A model generated the notes under the pieces. It searched no databases. It saw only the letters and a list, made by a program, of their open reading frames with translations, and had not been told where the DNA came from. A DNA stretch of 34,582 bases from Egibacteraceae bacterium (lineage in GTDB: Bacteria; Actinomycetota; Nitriliruptoria; Euzebyales; Egibacteraceae): contig JBBDQS010000072.1 of assembly GCA_040905805.1 (NCBI GenBank), positions 1 through 34,582 of the forward strand. Reading direction: 5' to 3'. Of this stretch, positions 25,026-32,041 are shown piece by piece (the stretch's first letter is position 1; the number at the start of each line of letters is the position of its first letter). The position numbers and the translations under genes were made by a program.

Positions 25026-25035
25026 AGTCTACGGT
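25026..25035. promoter_or_regulatory. Divergent overlapping -10 elements of greA and the Fpg/Nei gene
   Basis: On the minus strand TAGACT occupies 25031-25026, giving greA a start near 25020. On the plus strand TACGGT occupies 25030-25035, nine bases before the ATG at 25045, giving an almost leaderless message. The two hexamers share bases 25030-25031, so RNA polymerase could occupy only one at a time. -35 boxes are not clear on either strand. Confidence 0.4.
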
Positions 25036-25044
25036 TTGTGCACC

Positions 25045-25902
25045 ATGCCGGAGCTCCCCGAGGTGCAGGCCCACGCCGAGCGATTGACCGCGACGCTCGC
25101 CGGGCTGGAGCTCACCGGCTTCGACGCCCTGACGTTCTCCGTGCTGAAGACCTTCGCACCCCCGCCCGACGCACCCCTCGGGCGGGAGCTCCAGCAGGTG
25201 GGCCGGCGAGGCAAGCACCTGCTGCTGGCCCTCGGCGACCTCACCTACGTGGTGCATCTGATGCAGGGCGGGCGGCTGCGCGTGGGGGCGGCGGGGGACG
25301 GGCGGGCACGCCCCCGCGGGGGACGGCGGGGCGCGCAGCCGGTCGCCCGCTGGTCGTTCGCCGACGGGCGAGCGCTGCTGCTCACCGAGGCCGGCTCCGA
25401 GCGGCGCGCCGGCGTGTGGATGATCGCCGGCGACCCGCTGGCCGCCGAGCCGCTCGCGGGCCTCGGACCCGAGGCGGACGACGTCGATGTGCCTGAGATG
25501 GCCGCCATGCTGCAGGCCCACTCCATGCGCCTGCACACCTTCCTGCGCAAGCAGCAGGTCATCGCCGGCCTCGGCCGCCGTCTGGCCAACGAGGTGTGCC
25601 ACACAGCGGGGCTGTCACCCTTCGCGCCGACAGGCAGGCTCGCGGACGACGCCGGTCGTCTCGTGGAGGCCATCGGCGCGTGCGTGACGCAGAGCCTGGC
25701 CGTCGAGCGTGCGCTCGACGACATGAGCGCCTCGAGGGAGCGACCCGGTGGCGTCCACGGCCGCACCGGTCAGCCATGCCCGGCTTGCCAGGACAGCGTG
25801 CGGGCCGTGGAGTACCGCGGCTACACGGTGAACTACTGCGCCACCTGCCAGACCGGCGGCAAGGTGCTGGCCGACAACACGACCAGCAAGTTCCTCAAGT
25901 AG
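25045..25902 (+). CDS. Fpg/Nei-family DNA glycosylase
   Basis: Base-excision repair glycosylase/AP lyase for oxidised bases. The 285-residue protein starts MPELPEVQ, giving the N-terminal proline nucleophile P2 and E3. GRRGKHLLL holds the conserved lysine, a helix-two-turn-helix region follows, and a C-terminal zinc finger has C245, C248, C265 and C268 (CPAC...YCATC). Whether it prefers formamidopyrimidine (MutM) or oxidised pyrimidines (Nei) cannot be settled by eye. The 3' end overlaps the convergent tetR gene by 8 bases. Confidence 0.93.
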   Translation: MPELPEVQAHAERLTATLAGLELTGFDALTFSVLKTFAPPPDAPLGRELQQVGRRGKHLLLALGDLTYVVHLMQGGRLRVGAAGDGRARPRGGRRGAQPVARWSFADGRALLLTEAGSERRAGVWMIAGDPLAAEPLAGLGPEADDVDVPEMAAMLQAHSMRLHTFLRKQQVIAGLGRRLANEVCHTAGLSPFAPTGRLADDAGRLVEAIGACVTQSLAVERALDDMSASRERPGGVHGRTGQPCPACQDSVRAVEYRGYTVNYCATCQTGGKVLADNTTSKFLK

Positions 25903-26572
25903 CGTCGCCGGTGCCCCCCGCGGGGGACCGGGCCCCTCGTGCCGCATCCCCGGCGCCCGCCTCGAGGAGGGACAAGCCGTTCCAGGCGAGCGTCACGAGG
26001 TGGTCGACGAACTCCTCGCGCGGCATGTCGCTCGTCTGCAGCCACCAGTCGCCGGCCACCTGCACCATGCCGACCAAGCCCTGACCCCAGGCCTCGGCGG
26101 GTGCGTCGCAGCTGCCCGAGCGCGTGAGCTCTGTGGCGATGGCGGCGCCGACCTCGCGTCCCACGCGCACGATGAAGTCGGAGACGGTCGCGCGTGCCTG
26201 GGAATGGTCCGCGAGCCTGCGGTGCATCAGGAAGCGATAGGTCTGCGGTTCGGCCTCGATGAAGCCGAGGTACACGTCGATGGCGGCGGCGAGCCGGGTA
26301 CGCGCGTCGGCGTGCTGGGACAGGGCAGGCAGGAGCCCGCCCATCACCGGTTCGACGTAGCGCTCGGCCAGCAGGCGGAAGAGCTCGCCCTTGTCCCCGA
26401 AGTGGCGGTACAGGATCGGTTTGCTGATGCCCGCTTCGGCGGCGATGACGTCCATCGACGCCGAGGGGCCGTCCCGGCGGATCACCCGATCGGCCGCGTC
26501 GAGGAGCTGTCGGCGTCGGAACTCGGCGGTGCTGGCCGTGCGCTCCGTGCGGGGGGAGGTGGCCACGTCCAT
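25895..26572 (-). CDS. TetR-family transcriptional regulator
   Basis: A 225-residue repressor-type protein with a TetR N-terminal DNA-binding domain: RRQLLDAADRVIRRDG, then the helix-turn-helix AAEAGISKPILYRHFGDKGELF (about 44-65). The C-terminal ligand domain is divergent, with VYLGFIEAEPQTYRFL and a tryptophan-rich GDWWLQTSD. It is divergent from an MFS exporter across 91 bases, the usual arrangement of a drug-efflux pump and its repressor. ATG 26572 has no ribosome site but a TAGCCT hexamer lies exactly six bases before it, suggesting a leaderless mRNA. Confidence 0.92.
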   Translation of the reverse strand: MDVATSPRTERTASTAEFRRRQLLDAADRVIRRDGPSASMDVIAAEAGISKPILYRHFGDKGELFRLLAERYVEPVMGGLLPALSQHADARTRLAAAIDVYLGFIEAEPQTYRFLMHRRLADHSQARATVSDFIVRVGREVGAAIATELTRSGSCDAPAEAWGQGLVGMVQVAGDWWLQTSDMPREEFVDHLVTLAWNGLSLLEAGAGDAARGARSPAGGTGDAT

Positions 26573-26663
26573 CCGGGCAGGCTACACCGGAGCGCGCGCG
26601 TAGACTCGGCGGTTCGTCCGACGGATTCGTTCGACCTGGAAACATCGTCCGAAAGGATCGTGG
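26573..26663. promoter_or_regulatory. Divergent tetR/MFS control region
   Basis: Minus-strand TAGCCT (26584-26579) lies six bases before the tetR ATG. Plus-strand TAGACT (26601-26606) could serve the MFS gene. CGTCCGA occurs twice (in TTCGTCCGACGG and in ATCGTCCGAAAG), and TCCGACGGA is a short palindrome; these are candidate operator half-sites. AAGGA at 26653-26657 is the MFS ribosome site. Confidence 0.4.
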
Positions 26664-27920
26664 GTGCGCCCGTTGCGGTCCGGTCTGCTCGCCGACCCCA
26701 CCTTCGTGACGGCCATGGCGATCGCCGTGGTCGTCGCGCTGGGGTTCGGCGTGGTGGTGCCGGTCCTGCCGCTGTTCGCGCGCGACTTCGGCGTCGGGCT
26801 CTTCGAGGTGTCGCTCGTCGTGAGCGTCTTCGCCGCCACCCGGCTCGTGTCCAACGTCTACACCGGCGCGCTCACCGACCGCATCGGGATGCGCACCTCG
26901 ATCTGCTGGGGGGCGGGCATCGTCGCGCTCTCGAGCCTGCTCGTCGCCGGTGCTCCGAACTACGTCGCGCTGCTCGTCCTGCGGGGTCTGGGCGGCGTCG
27001 GCAGCGCGCTGTTCCTGAACGCGCTGCTGGCGTTCATCGTCCGCACGGTGCGCCGCGACCAGCGGGCGCGGGCGGTGGGCATGCTGCAGGGCGCGTTCCT
27101 CTTCGGCATCTCGTTGGGCCCGAGCGTCGGCGGGCTGCTGGCGGAGCCGCTCGGGTTGCGGTGGCCGTTCGTGATCTACGCGGCCTTCTGCGGGGCGGCG
27201 GCCGTCGTGGCCTACCTGTTCCTGCCCGTCACCGACGCGCGGGCAGCCGTCGACGACGTGACCATCCCCGAGGGCCCCGACGGCGGCCTGGCCGCCGACC
27301 CGCGCGGCTTCGGGCCCATATGGCGCGCGGCTCGGCAGCTGTGCACCGATCGGACGTTCGTGGCGGCGCTCATCATGATGGGCGCGTCGCGGTGGGCGGC
27401 CACGGGGCTGCGGTTCAGCCTGCTGCCGGTCTTCGGGGCGGAGGAGATCGGGGCGGGCCCCTTCCTGGTGGGGCTGGCGCTCACCGTGGCGGCCCTGGCA
27501 CAGCTGGCGGCCCTGTGGCCGGCGGGCCGGATCGCCGACACGATCGGTCGACGCCCCTTGGCCGTGCCCTCCTACCTCGCGTTCGGGGTCGTCGCCGCGA
27601 CCTTCGGTCTGGCCGGGACGCTGCCCGCCTTCTTCGTCATGGTGACGCTGTACGGGCTCGCCACAGGCTTCACGTCGGTCGTCCCGCCCGCTGTCGCCGG
27701 GGACGTCGTGCCCGCACAGCGCAGCGGGCTCGCCATGGGGGTCCTGAACACCGCGGGCGACCTCGGGGTCGTCCTGGGCCCGCTGGTGTCGGGGCTGCTC
27801 GCCGACCGCGTCGGGTACGGCTGGGGCTTCGGCGTGGCGGGGGTGCTGCTGGTGGTCGCCGCGCTGGCGGCCGCTCGCATGCGCGAGACGCTGGGGTCCG
27901 CCGCGACGACCGTCGCGTAG
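26664..27920 (+). CDS. Major facilitator superfamily transporter
   Basis: A 418-residue membrane protein with about 12 hydrophobic segments in two halves separated by a polar loop (around PVTDARAAVDDVTIPEGPDGG). It has motif A after the second helix (GALTDRIGMRT) and a shortened copy in the second half (GRIADTIGRRPL), both typical of proton-coupled drug exporters. The substrate is not evident. GTG 26664 follows AAGGATCG. The divergent tetR gene likely regulates it. Confidence 0.9.
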   Translation: MRPLRSGLLADPTFVTAMAIAVVVALGFGVVVPVLPLFARDFGVGLFEVSLVVSVFAATRLVSNVYTGALTDRIGMRTSICWGAGIVALSSLLVAGAPNYVALLVLRGLGGVGSALFLNALLAFIVRTVRRDQRARAVGMLQGAFLFGISLGPSVGGLLAEPLGLRWPFVIYAAFCGAAAVVAYLFLPVTDARAAVDDVTIPEGPDGGLAADPRGFGPIWRAARQLCTDRTFVAALIMMGASRWAATGLRFSLLPVFGAEEIGAGPFLVGLALTVAALAQLAALWPAGRIADTIGRRPLAVPSYLAFGVVAATFGLAGTLPAFFVMVTLYGLATGFTSVVPPAVAGDVVPAQRSGLAMGVLNTAGDLGVVLGPLVSGLLADRVGYGWGFGVAGVLLVVAALAAARMRETLGSAATTVA

Positions 27921-27933
27921 GATCGGGGCGATG
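27918..27933 (+). promoter_or_regulatory. Candidate near-leaderless promoter of the cis-prenyltransferase
   Basis: TAGGAT at 27918-27923, overlapping the MFS stop codon, lies seven bases before ATG 27931. This matches the spacing seen at hom, tetR and the DUF4032 gene. The same bases include AGGA, which could instead serve as a weak ribosome site. Confidence 0.3.
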
Positions 27934-28713
27934 GCACTGGCGACCGAGTGGCTCTACCGGCTGTACGAGCACCGCCTCGTGCGCGGGTTGCGGGGGGGTG
28001 CGCTGCCGCGCCACGTCGGGGTCGTGCTCGACGGCAACCGCCGGTTCGCGCGGGAGAAGGGGTTCGGGAAGGTGGCTGAGGGCCACCGCCTCGGTGCGGG
28101 CAAGATCCACGAGCTCGTCGACTGGTGCTACGAGCTCGGCATCCCCTACGTCACCTTGTGGCTGCTCTCGACGGACAACCTGCAGCGTGACGCCGAAGAG
28201 GTCAGCGACCTCCTCGGCATCATCGCCCAGACCATCGAGCAGCTGGCGACCGAGCCGCGCAACCGCACGCGCGGGCTGCGGGTCACGGCGGTGGGGGCGC
28301 TGGACCAGGTTCCCGACGAGCTGCGGGAGGTCTTGAAGGAGGCGCAGGAGCGCACCGCCACCGGTGACGGTCTCCACGTGCAGGTGGCGGTGGGGTATGG
28401 CGGCCGCCAGGAGATCACCGATGCCCTGCGGGGGCTCCTCGAGGAGCGCCACGCGGCGGGAGCGACCCTGGAGGAGGCGATCGCGGACCTGTCCCCCGAG
28501 GCGATCGCGGCCCACCTGTACACCAACGGGACACCCGATCCCGATCTCATCATCCGCACGTCCGGCGAGATCCGCCTCTCCGGGTTCCTGCTGTGGCAGT
28601 CGGCCAACAGCGAGTTCTACTTCTGCGATCCCTACTGGCCGGCCTTCCGCAAGACGGACTTCCTGCGTGCCCTCCGCGACTTCGCGTCACGCCAGCGCCG
28701 GTACGGTCGCTGA
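27931..28713 (+). CDS. uppS: Isoprenyl transferase (cis-prenyl diphosphate synthase)
   Basis: Condenses isopentenyl diphosphate onto an allylic primer with cis geometry, feeding cell-wall lipid carriers. The 260-residue protein has HVGVVLDGNRRFAREKG at the start (the general family has MDGNGRWA; the GNRR form resembles mycobacterial short-chain Z-prenyl synthases such as Rv1086), EGHRLG, VTLWLLSTDNLQRD, GYGGRQEI, and the IPP-binding end DLIIRTSGEIRLSGFLLWQ with YFCDPYWPAF. Whether the product is short-chain or decaprenyl/undecaprenyl cannot be read from the sequence. It lies 10 bases after the MFS gene. Confidence 0.93.
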   Translation: MALATEWLYRLYEHRLVRGLRGGALPRHVGVVLDGNRRFAREKGFGKVAEGHRLGAGKIHELVDWCYELGIPYVTLWLLSTDNLQRDAEEVSDLLGIIAQTIEQLATEPRNRTRGLRVTAVGALDQVPDELREVLKEAQERTATGDGLHVQVAVGYGGRQEITDALRGLLEERHAAGATLEEAIADLSPEAIAAHLYTNGTPDPDLIIRTSGEIRLSGFLLWQSANSEFYFCDPYWPAFRKTDFLRALRDFASRQRRYGR

Positions 28714-28768
28714 GGCGGCCGGCGCCCGGCGCCACAGGGGTCCATCGGCGCGGGACGAGAGAGAGACC

Positions 28769-29326
28769 ATGATCGAGGCGACCGACATCGAGGGTCTGCT
28801 GGTCGTGCGCTGGCCGACCCACGGCGACGACCGCGGGTTCTTCCGCCAGACCTATCAGGTGGCGGAGATCGCCGACGTGCTCGGCCGTGAACCGGTGCTG
28901 CTCCAGGGCAACCACTCCCGGTCCGCGCCGGGGGTGCTGCGGGGCTTCCACGCCGAGCCCTGGGACAAGCTCGTCTACGTGGTGCGGGGACAGGTCATGG
29001 CGGCGATCGCCGACATCCGTGCGTCCTCGCCGACGTTCGGTCAGGCACGGACGTTCCGCCTGGGCGAGCCGCCCGACGGCGAGCGCATCCGGCTGTTCAT
29101 CGCCCAGGGCCTGGCCAACTCGTTCCTGACCCTCGGCTCCGACCCGGTCGACTACCTGTACGACGTGAGCGACTACTGGCGACCGGACATCGACAAGCCG
29201 TCGGTCGCGTGGGACGACCCTGACCTCGGCGTGGACTGGCCGATGGCGGACCCGGTCCTCTCCGATGCCGACCGCGACAACCCGACCCTGCGCAAGCTGT
29301 TCCCCGACCACCCGCGGTGGCGGTAG
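28769..29326 (+). CDS. dTDP-4-dehydrorhamnose 3,5-epimerase-like cupin (RmlC family)
   Basis: A 185-residue RmlC-type cupin. It keeps the NHSRSAPGVLRGFHAEP motif with the catalytic base H61, the lysine K67, VVRGQVMAAIADIRASSPTFG, and the end motif VAWDDPDLGVDWP. The usual AHGF segment is ANSF, so a histidine is replaced by N117. No rmlA, rmlB or rmlD lies nearby, so the sugar nucleotide it acts on is uncertain and it may be a 3-epimerase or 5-epimerase only. ATG 28769 is preceded by a GA-rich ribosome site (GAGAGAGAG). Confidence 0.82.
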   Translation: MIEATDIEGLLVVRWPTHGDDRGFFRQTYQVAEIADVLGREPVLLQGNHSRSAPGVLRGFHAEPWDKLVYVVRGQVMAAIADIRASSPTFGQARTFRLGEPPDGERIRLFIAQGLANSFLTLGSDPVDYLYDVSDYWRPDIDKPSVAWDDPDLGVDWPMADPVLSDADRDNPTLRKLFPDHPRWR

Positions 29327-29350
29327 CAGACCCCGCGGATGGAGGAGGTC

Positions 29351-29872
29351 GTGACGCGGATCGAGCTCGTGCGCCATGCGCAGGCGCAGGCGCGGGAGGG
29401 GTGGGGGGACCGCCCCGACCGTGACCGCCCGCTCACCGCGGCCGGGCAGGCGCAGGCCGAGGCGCTGGCCCGGGCGATCCTCGACGAGGGCCCGGTCGAC
29501 GCGTGCTACGCCAGCCCGACCCTGCGCTGCGCGCAGACCCTCGAGCCGCTGCTGGCCGCGGCGGGCGGGTCGCTGCTCGAGGAGGAGGCGCTCGCCGAGG
29601 CGCCGACGGTGCCGAGCACCGACCGCGGCAACGCCTGGGTGGCGTCGGCGTGGCTGGGCGGACGCGCGCTGGGGTTCGTCGACCGGCTGACGGCAGAGCT
29701 GGCGGGCCGGCGCATCGTGGCGTGCTCGCACGGCGACGTGGTGCCCGCGCTCCTCGCCGCGCTCGCCGGCCGCGATGGCCTCGTCCTGCCCGATGTGGGC
29801 CTGCACAAGGGAGCGCGCATCTCGCTGCGGTTCCGCGATGGCCGGTGCGTGGAGGCGCGCAGGCACCCCTGA
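29351..29872 (+). CDS. Histidine phosphatase (phosphoglycerate mutase-like)
   Basis: A 173-residue member of the histidine-phosphatase superfamily, SixA/PGM-like in size. The phosphohistidine motif is LVRHAQA (R8, H9), a second arginine lies in YASPTLRCAQT, and the second catalytic histidine is H127 in CSHGD. The short insert region makes a true glycolytic mutase unlikely; the substrate is unknown. GTG 29351 follows GGAGG at 29341-29345; an ATG at 29339 in frame would absorb that site into coding sequence. Confidence 0.87.
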   Translation: MTRIELVRHAQAQAREGWGDRPDRDRPLTAAGQAQAEALARAILDEGPVDACYASPTLRCAQTLEPLLAAAGGSLLEEEALAEAPTVPSTDRGNAWVASAWLGGRALGFVDRLTAELAGRRIVACSHGDVVPALLAALAGRDGLVLPDVGLHKGARISLRFRDGRCVEARRHP

Positions 29873-29917
29873 GCGGGTACCCCCGAGGACCGGGTCGTGC
29901 GCGCGTCGCGGTGGTAC

Positions 29918-29932
29918 TAGCGTGTGCGGATG
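29918..29932 (+). promoter_or_regulatory. Candidate leaderless promoter of the DUF4032 gene
   Basis: TAGCGT at 29918-29923 is followed by six bases and then ATG 29930, with no Shine-Dalgarno sequence in between or upstream. The arrangement is the same as at hom and tetR. A GTG at 29924 is in frame two codons earlier but would lie directly against the hexamer. Confidence 0.4.
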
Positions 29933-31189
29933 GCCACGATCAGCGGTCTGCGCATCCTGTCGCGTCCGGGGCATCCGGACTTCCTGGACCTGCCCTGGAA
30001 CGAGCCCCTGGACGAGTGGGTGGACGAGCGCATCGTCGACGTCGCGCGCGGCGTGCACCGCCACGTCGTCCGCTTCATCGACTACGAGGGGCAGGTGTAC
30101 GCGCTGAAGGAGCTGCCGCCCCGTCTGGCCGATCGCGAGTACCGCCTGCTACGCAAGATGGCCGAGGAGTCCCTCCCCGCGGTGGATGTCGTCGGGGTCG
30201 TCAAGCGCGCGGGCACCGGACACGCGGGCCTGGAGGACGTGCTCGTCACGCGCTTCCTCGACTACTCGTTGCCGTACCGCACCGTCTTCATGCACCGCCG
30301 GGAGCCGTCGGCGGCGCCGGGGCTGGCCGACCGCCTGCTGGACGCGCTGGCGGTCCTCCTCGTGCGCCTGCACCTCGCGGGGTTCTTCTGGGGCGACTGC
30401 TCGCTGTCCAACACCCTCTTCCGTCGGGACGCGGGCGAGCTCGCGGCGTACCTGGTCGACATCGAGACCGGAGAATGGCATTCGACGCTCACCGCCGGCC
30501 AGCGCCGGCACGACCTGGAGCTCACCCAGGAGAACGTTGCCGGCGGCCTGCTGGACCTGCAGCTGGAGCTCGGCCTGGCGCCCGAGCCCGACCCGCTCGC
30601 GGTGGCGGAGGACCTCCGCGGGCGGTACGAGCGGCTCTGGGCCGAGCTCACCAACGACGAGCTCCTCCGGCCCGACGAGCGCTTCCGCATCGCCGCCCGC
30701 ATGCGGCGACTGAACGAGCTCGGGTTCGACATCGACGAGGTCGAGCTGGTCGCCACCGCCGACGGTGACCGGCTGCTGATGAGGACGCACGTGACCGAGC
30801 AGGGCCACCACCGTCGTCGGCTGCTGTCGCTGACCGGCCTGCAGGCACAGGAGAACCAGGCGCGCAGCCTGCTGAACGACCTCGCGAACTTCCGCGCGAG
30901 CCTGGAGCGACGGACGGGCCAGCCCATCAACGAGAACGTCGCCGCCTACCGCTGGCTGTCGACGGTGTTCGAGCCGACCGTGGCGGCGATCCCCGAGGCA
31001 CTGCGCGGCAAGCTCGAACCGGCCGAGGTCTTCCACGAGGTCATCCAGCACAAGTGGTTCCTGTCGGAGGCCGCGGGCCGCGACGTGGGCGTGGAGGAGG
31101 CGGTGGCGTCCTACATGAATCGCATCCTGCCCACCGTCCCCGACGAGCGGACCGTGCTCGGCAGTGACGGGTTCATGGGCTACGGATAG
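29930..31189 (+). CDS. DUF4032 protein with kinase-like N-terminal half
   Basis: A 419-residue protein recognised as an actinobacterial DUF4032 member of unknown function. The first ~200 residues resemble a lipopolysaccharide/protein-kinase-like fold: VYALKELPP could be the strand with the ATP lysine, FFWGDCSLSNTLF resembles a catalytic loop (GD...N), and LVDIETGEW could be the metal-binding aspartate segment. The C-terminal half (about 225-419) is the DUF4032 region proper, rich in charged helices, ending in NRILPTVPDE. No signal peptide or membrane segment, so it is cytoplasmic. Substrate unknown; kinase activity is my inference from pattern only. Confidence 0.8.
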   Translation: MATISGLRILSRPGHPDFLDLPWNEPLDEWVDERIVDVARGVHRHVVRFIDYEGQVYALKELPPRLADREYRLLRKMAEESLPAVDVVGVVKRAGTGHAGLEDVLVTRFLDYSLPYRTVFMHRREPSAAPGLADRLLDALAVLLVRLHLAGFFWGDCSLSNTLFRRDAGELAAYLVDIETGEWHSTLTAGQRRHDLELTQENVAGGLLDLQLELGLAPEPDPLAVAEDLRGRYERLWAELTNDELLRPDERFRIAARMRRLNELGFDIDEVELVATADGDRLLMRTHVTEQGHHRRRLLSLTGLQAQENQARSLLNDLANFRASLERRTGQPINENVAAYRWLSTVFEPTVAAIPEALRGKLEPAEVFHEVIQHKWFLSEAAGRDVGVEEAVASYMNRILPTVPDERTVLGSDGFMGYG

Positions 31190-31192
31190 GGT
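31187..31192 (+). promoter_or_regulatory. Candidate -10 element of the crotonase-family gene
   Basis: TAGGGT overlaps the DUF4032 stop codon and would give a leader of about 36 bases that contains the AGGAGG ribosome site before GTG 31235. The same hexamer precedes the metallophosphoesterase gene. No -35 match is seen. Confidence 0.3.
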
Positions 31193-31234
31193 CGGCGGCC
31201 ACGCTCGGGACAGCCGGGACAGGAGGGAACCGCC

Positions 31235-32002
31235 GTGAGCCTGGTCAGCCTCGAGGACCACGAGTCGGTGCGGGTGCTCACGCTGACGCGACCCGCTGTC
31301 CGCAACGCGATGGACACCGCCATGCTGGGCGCGCTGCTCGACGCCCTGGCCGACGCGGTGGCCGAGACGGCCGTGCGCGTGGTCGTGCTCACCGGTGCCG
31401 GCGGGGCCTTCTCCGCCGGCGCGGACCTGCGTGAGGAACTCGACCACGGGGGGCGCGTCCGCCGCATGGACCTGTTCTGCCAGGTCTACGAAGCCGTGGG
31501 CACCTGCCCCAAGCCGACCGTCGCCGCGGTCGCGGGTCACTGCGTGGGAGGCGGGGCGGAGGTGGCGGCGGCGTGCGACGTCCGGGTGGCCGACCCCACG
31601 GCGTCGTTCCGCTTCCCCGGAGCCGCACTCGGCATCCCGGTTGGGGCGGCGAAGCTCGTGGGACTCGTGGGGCTCGGCGCGGCCAAGGACCTCGTGCTCA
31701 CCTCGCGCACCATGGACGCCGAGGAGGCGCGGTCCATCGGTCTGGTGCAGCGGCTGGCGCGCGCCGGGGGCGCACTGGACGGCGCGCTCGACACCGCCGT
31801 CCGCATGGCCGCCAACCACCCGGACAGCGTCGCGCACCTCAAGCGGCTGTTCGGGCGGTTCTCCGGTCTGGGTGACCGCATCGCGGTGGAGAACGACGCG
31901 CTGCACGGGCTGGCGGAGGCCGACGGCGACTACGCCGCCCTGACCATGCCCGACCCGAAGCGGACCGCCGGATGGCCGGGTGTGCCGGGCCCCGGCCGCT
32001 GA
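31235..32002 (+). CDS. Enoyl-CoA hydratase/isomerase family protein
   Basis: A 255-residue crotonase-fold protein. It has the oxyanion-hole and CoA motifs GAGGAFSAGADL and AVAGHCVGGGAEVAAACD. The first catalytic glutamate of true hydratases is present as E109, but the second, 20 residues later, is G129 (FRFPGAALG). It may therefore be an isomerase, a lyase or another crotonase rather than a hydratase. No other fatty-acid genes are nearby. GTG 31235 follows a good AGGAGG ribosome site. Confidence 0.88.
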   Translation: MSLVSLEDHESVRVLTLTRPAVRNAMDTAMLGALLDALADAVAETAVRVVVLTGAGGAFSAGADLREELDHGGRVRRMDLFCQVYEAVGTCPKPTVAAVAGHCVGGGAEVAAACDVRVADPTASFRFPGAALGIPVGAAKLVGLVGLGAAKDLVLTSRTMDAEEARSIGLVQRLARAGGALDGALDTAVRMAANHPDSVAHLKRLFGRFSGLGDRIAVENDALHGLAEADGDYAALTMPDPKRTAGWPGVPGPGR

Positions 32003-32006
32003 CCGG

Positions 32007-32012
32007 TATGCT
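32007..32012 (+). promoter_or_regulatory. Candidate -10 element of glpX
   Basis: TATGCT, four bases beyond the previous stop, fits TANNNT. Transcription would start near 32019, leaving a leader of about 23 bases with the GAGGTGA ribosome site before GTG 32042. Confidence 0.4.
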
Positions 32013-32041
32013 CCTCGTCCCCGATCTCATGAGGTGACGCC

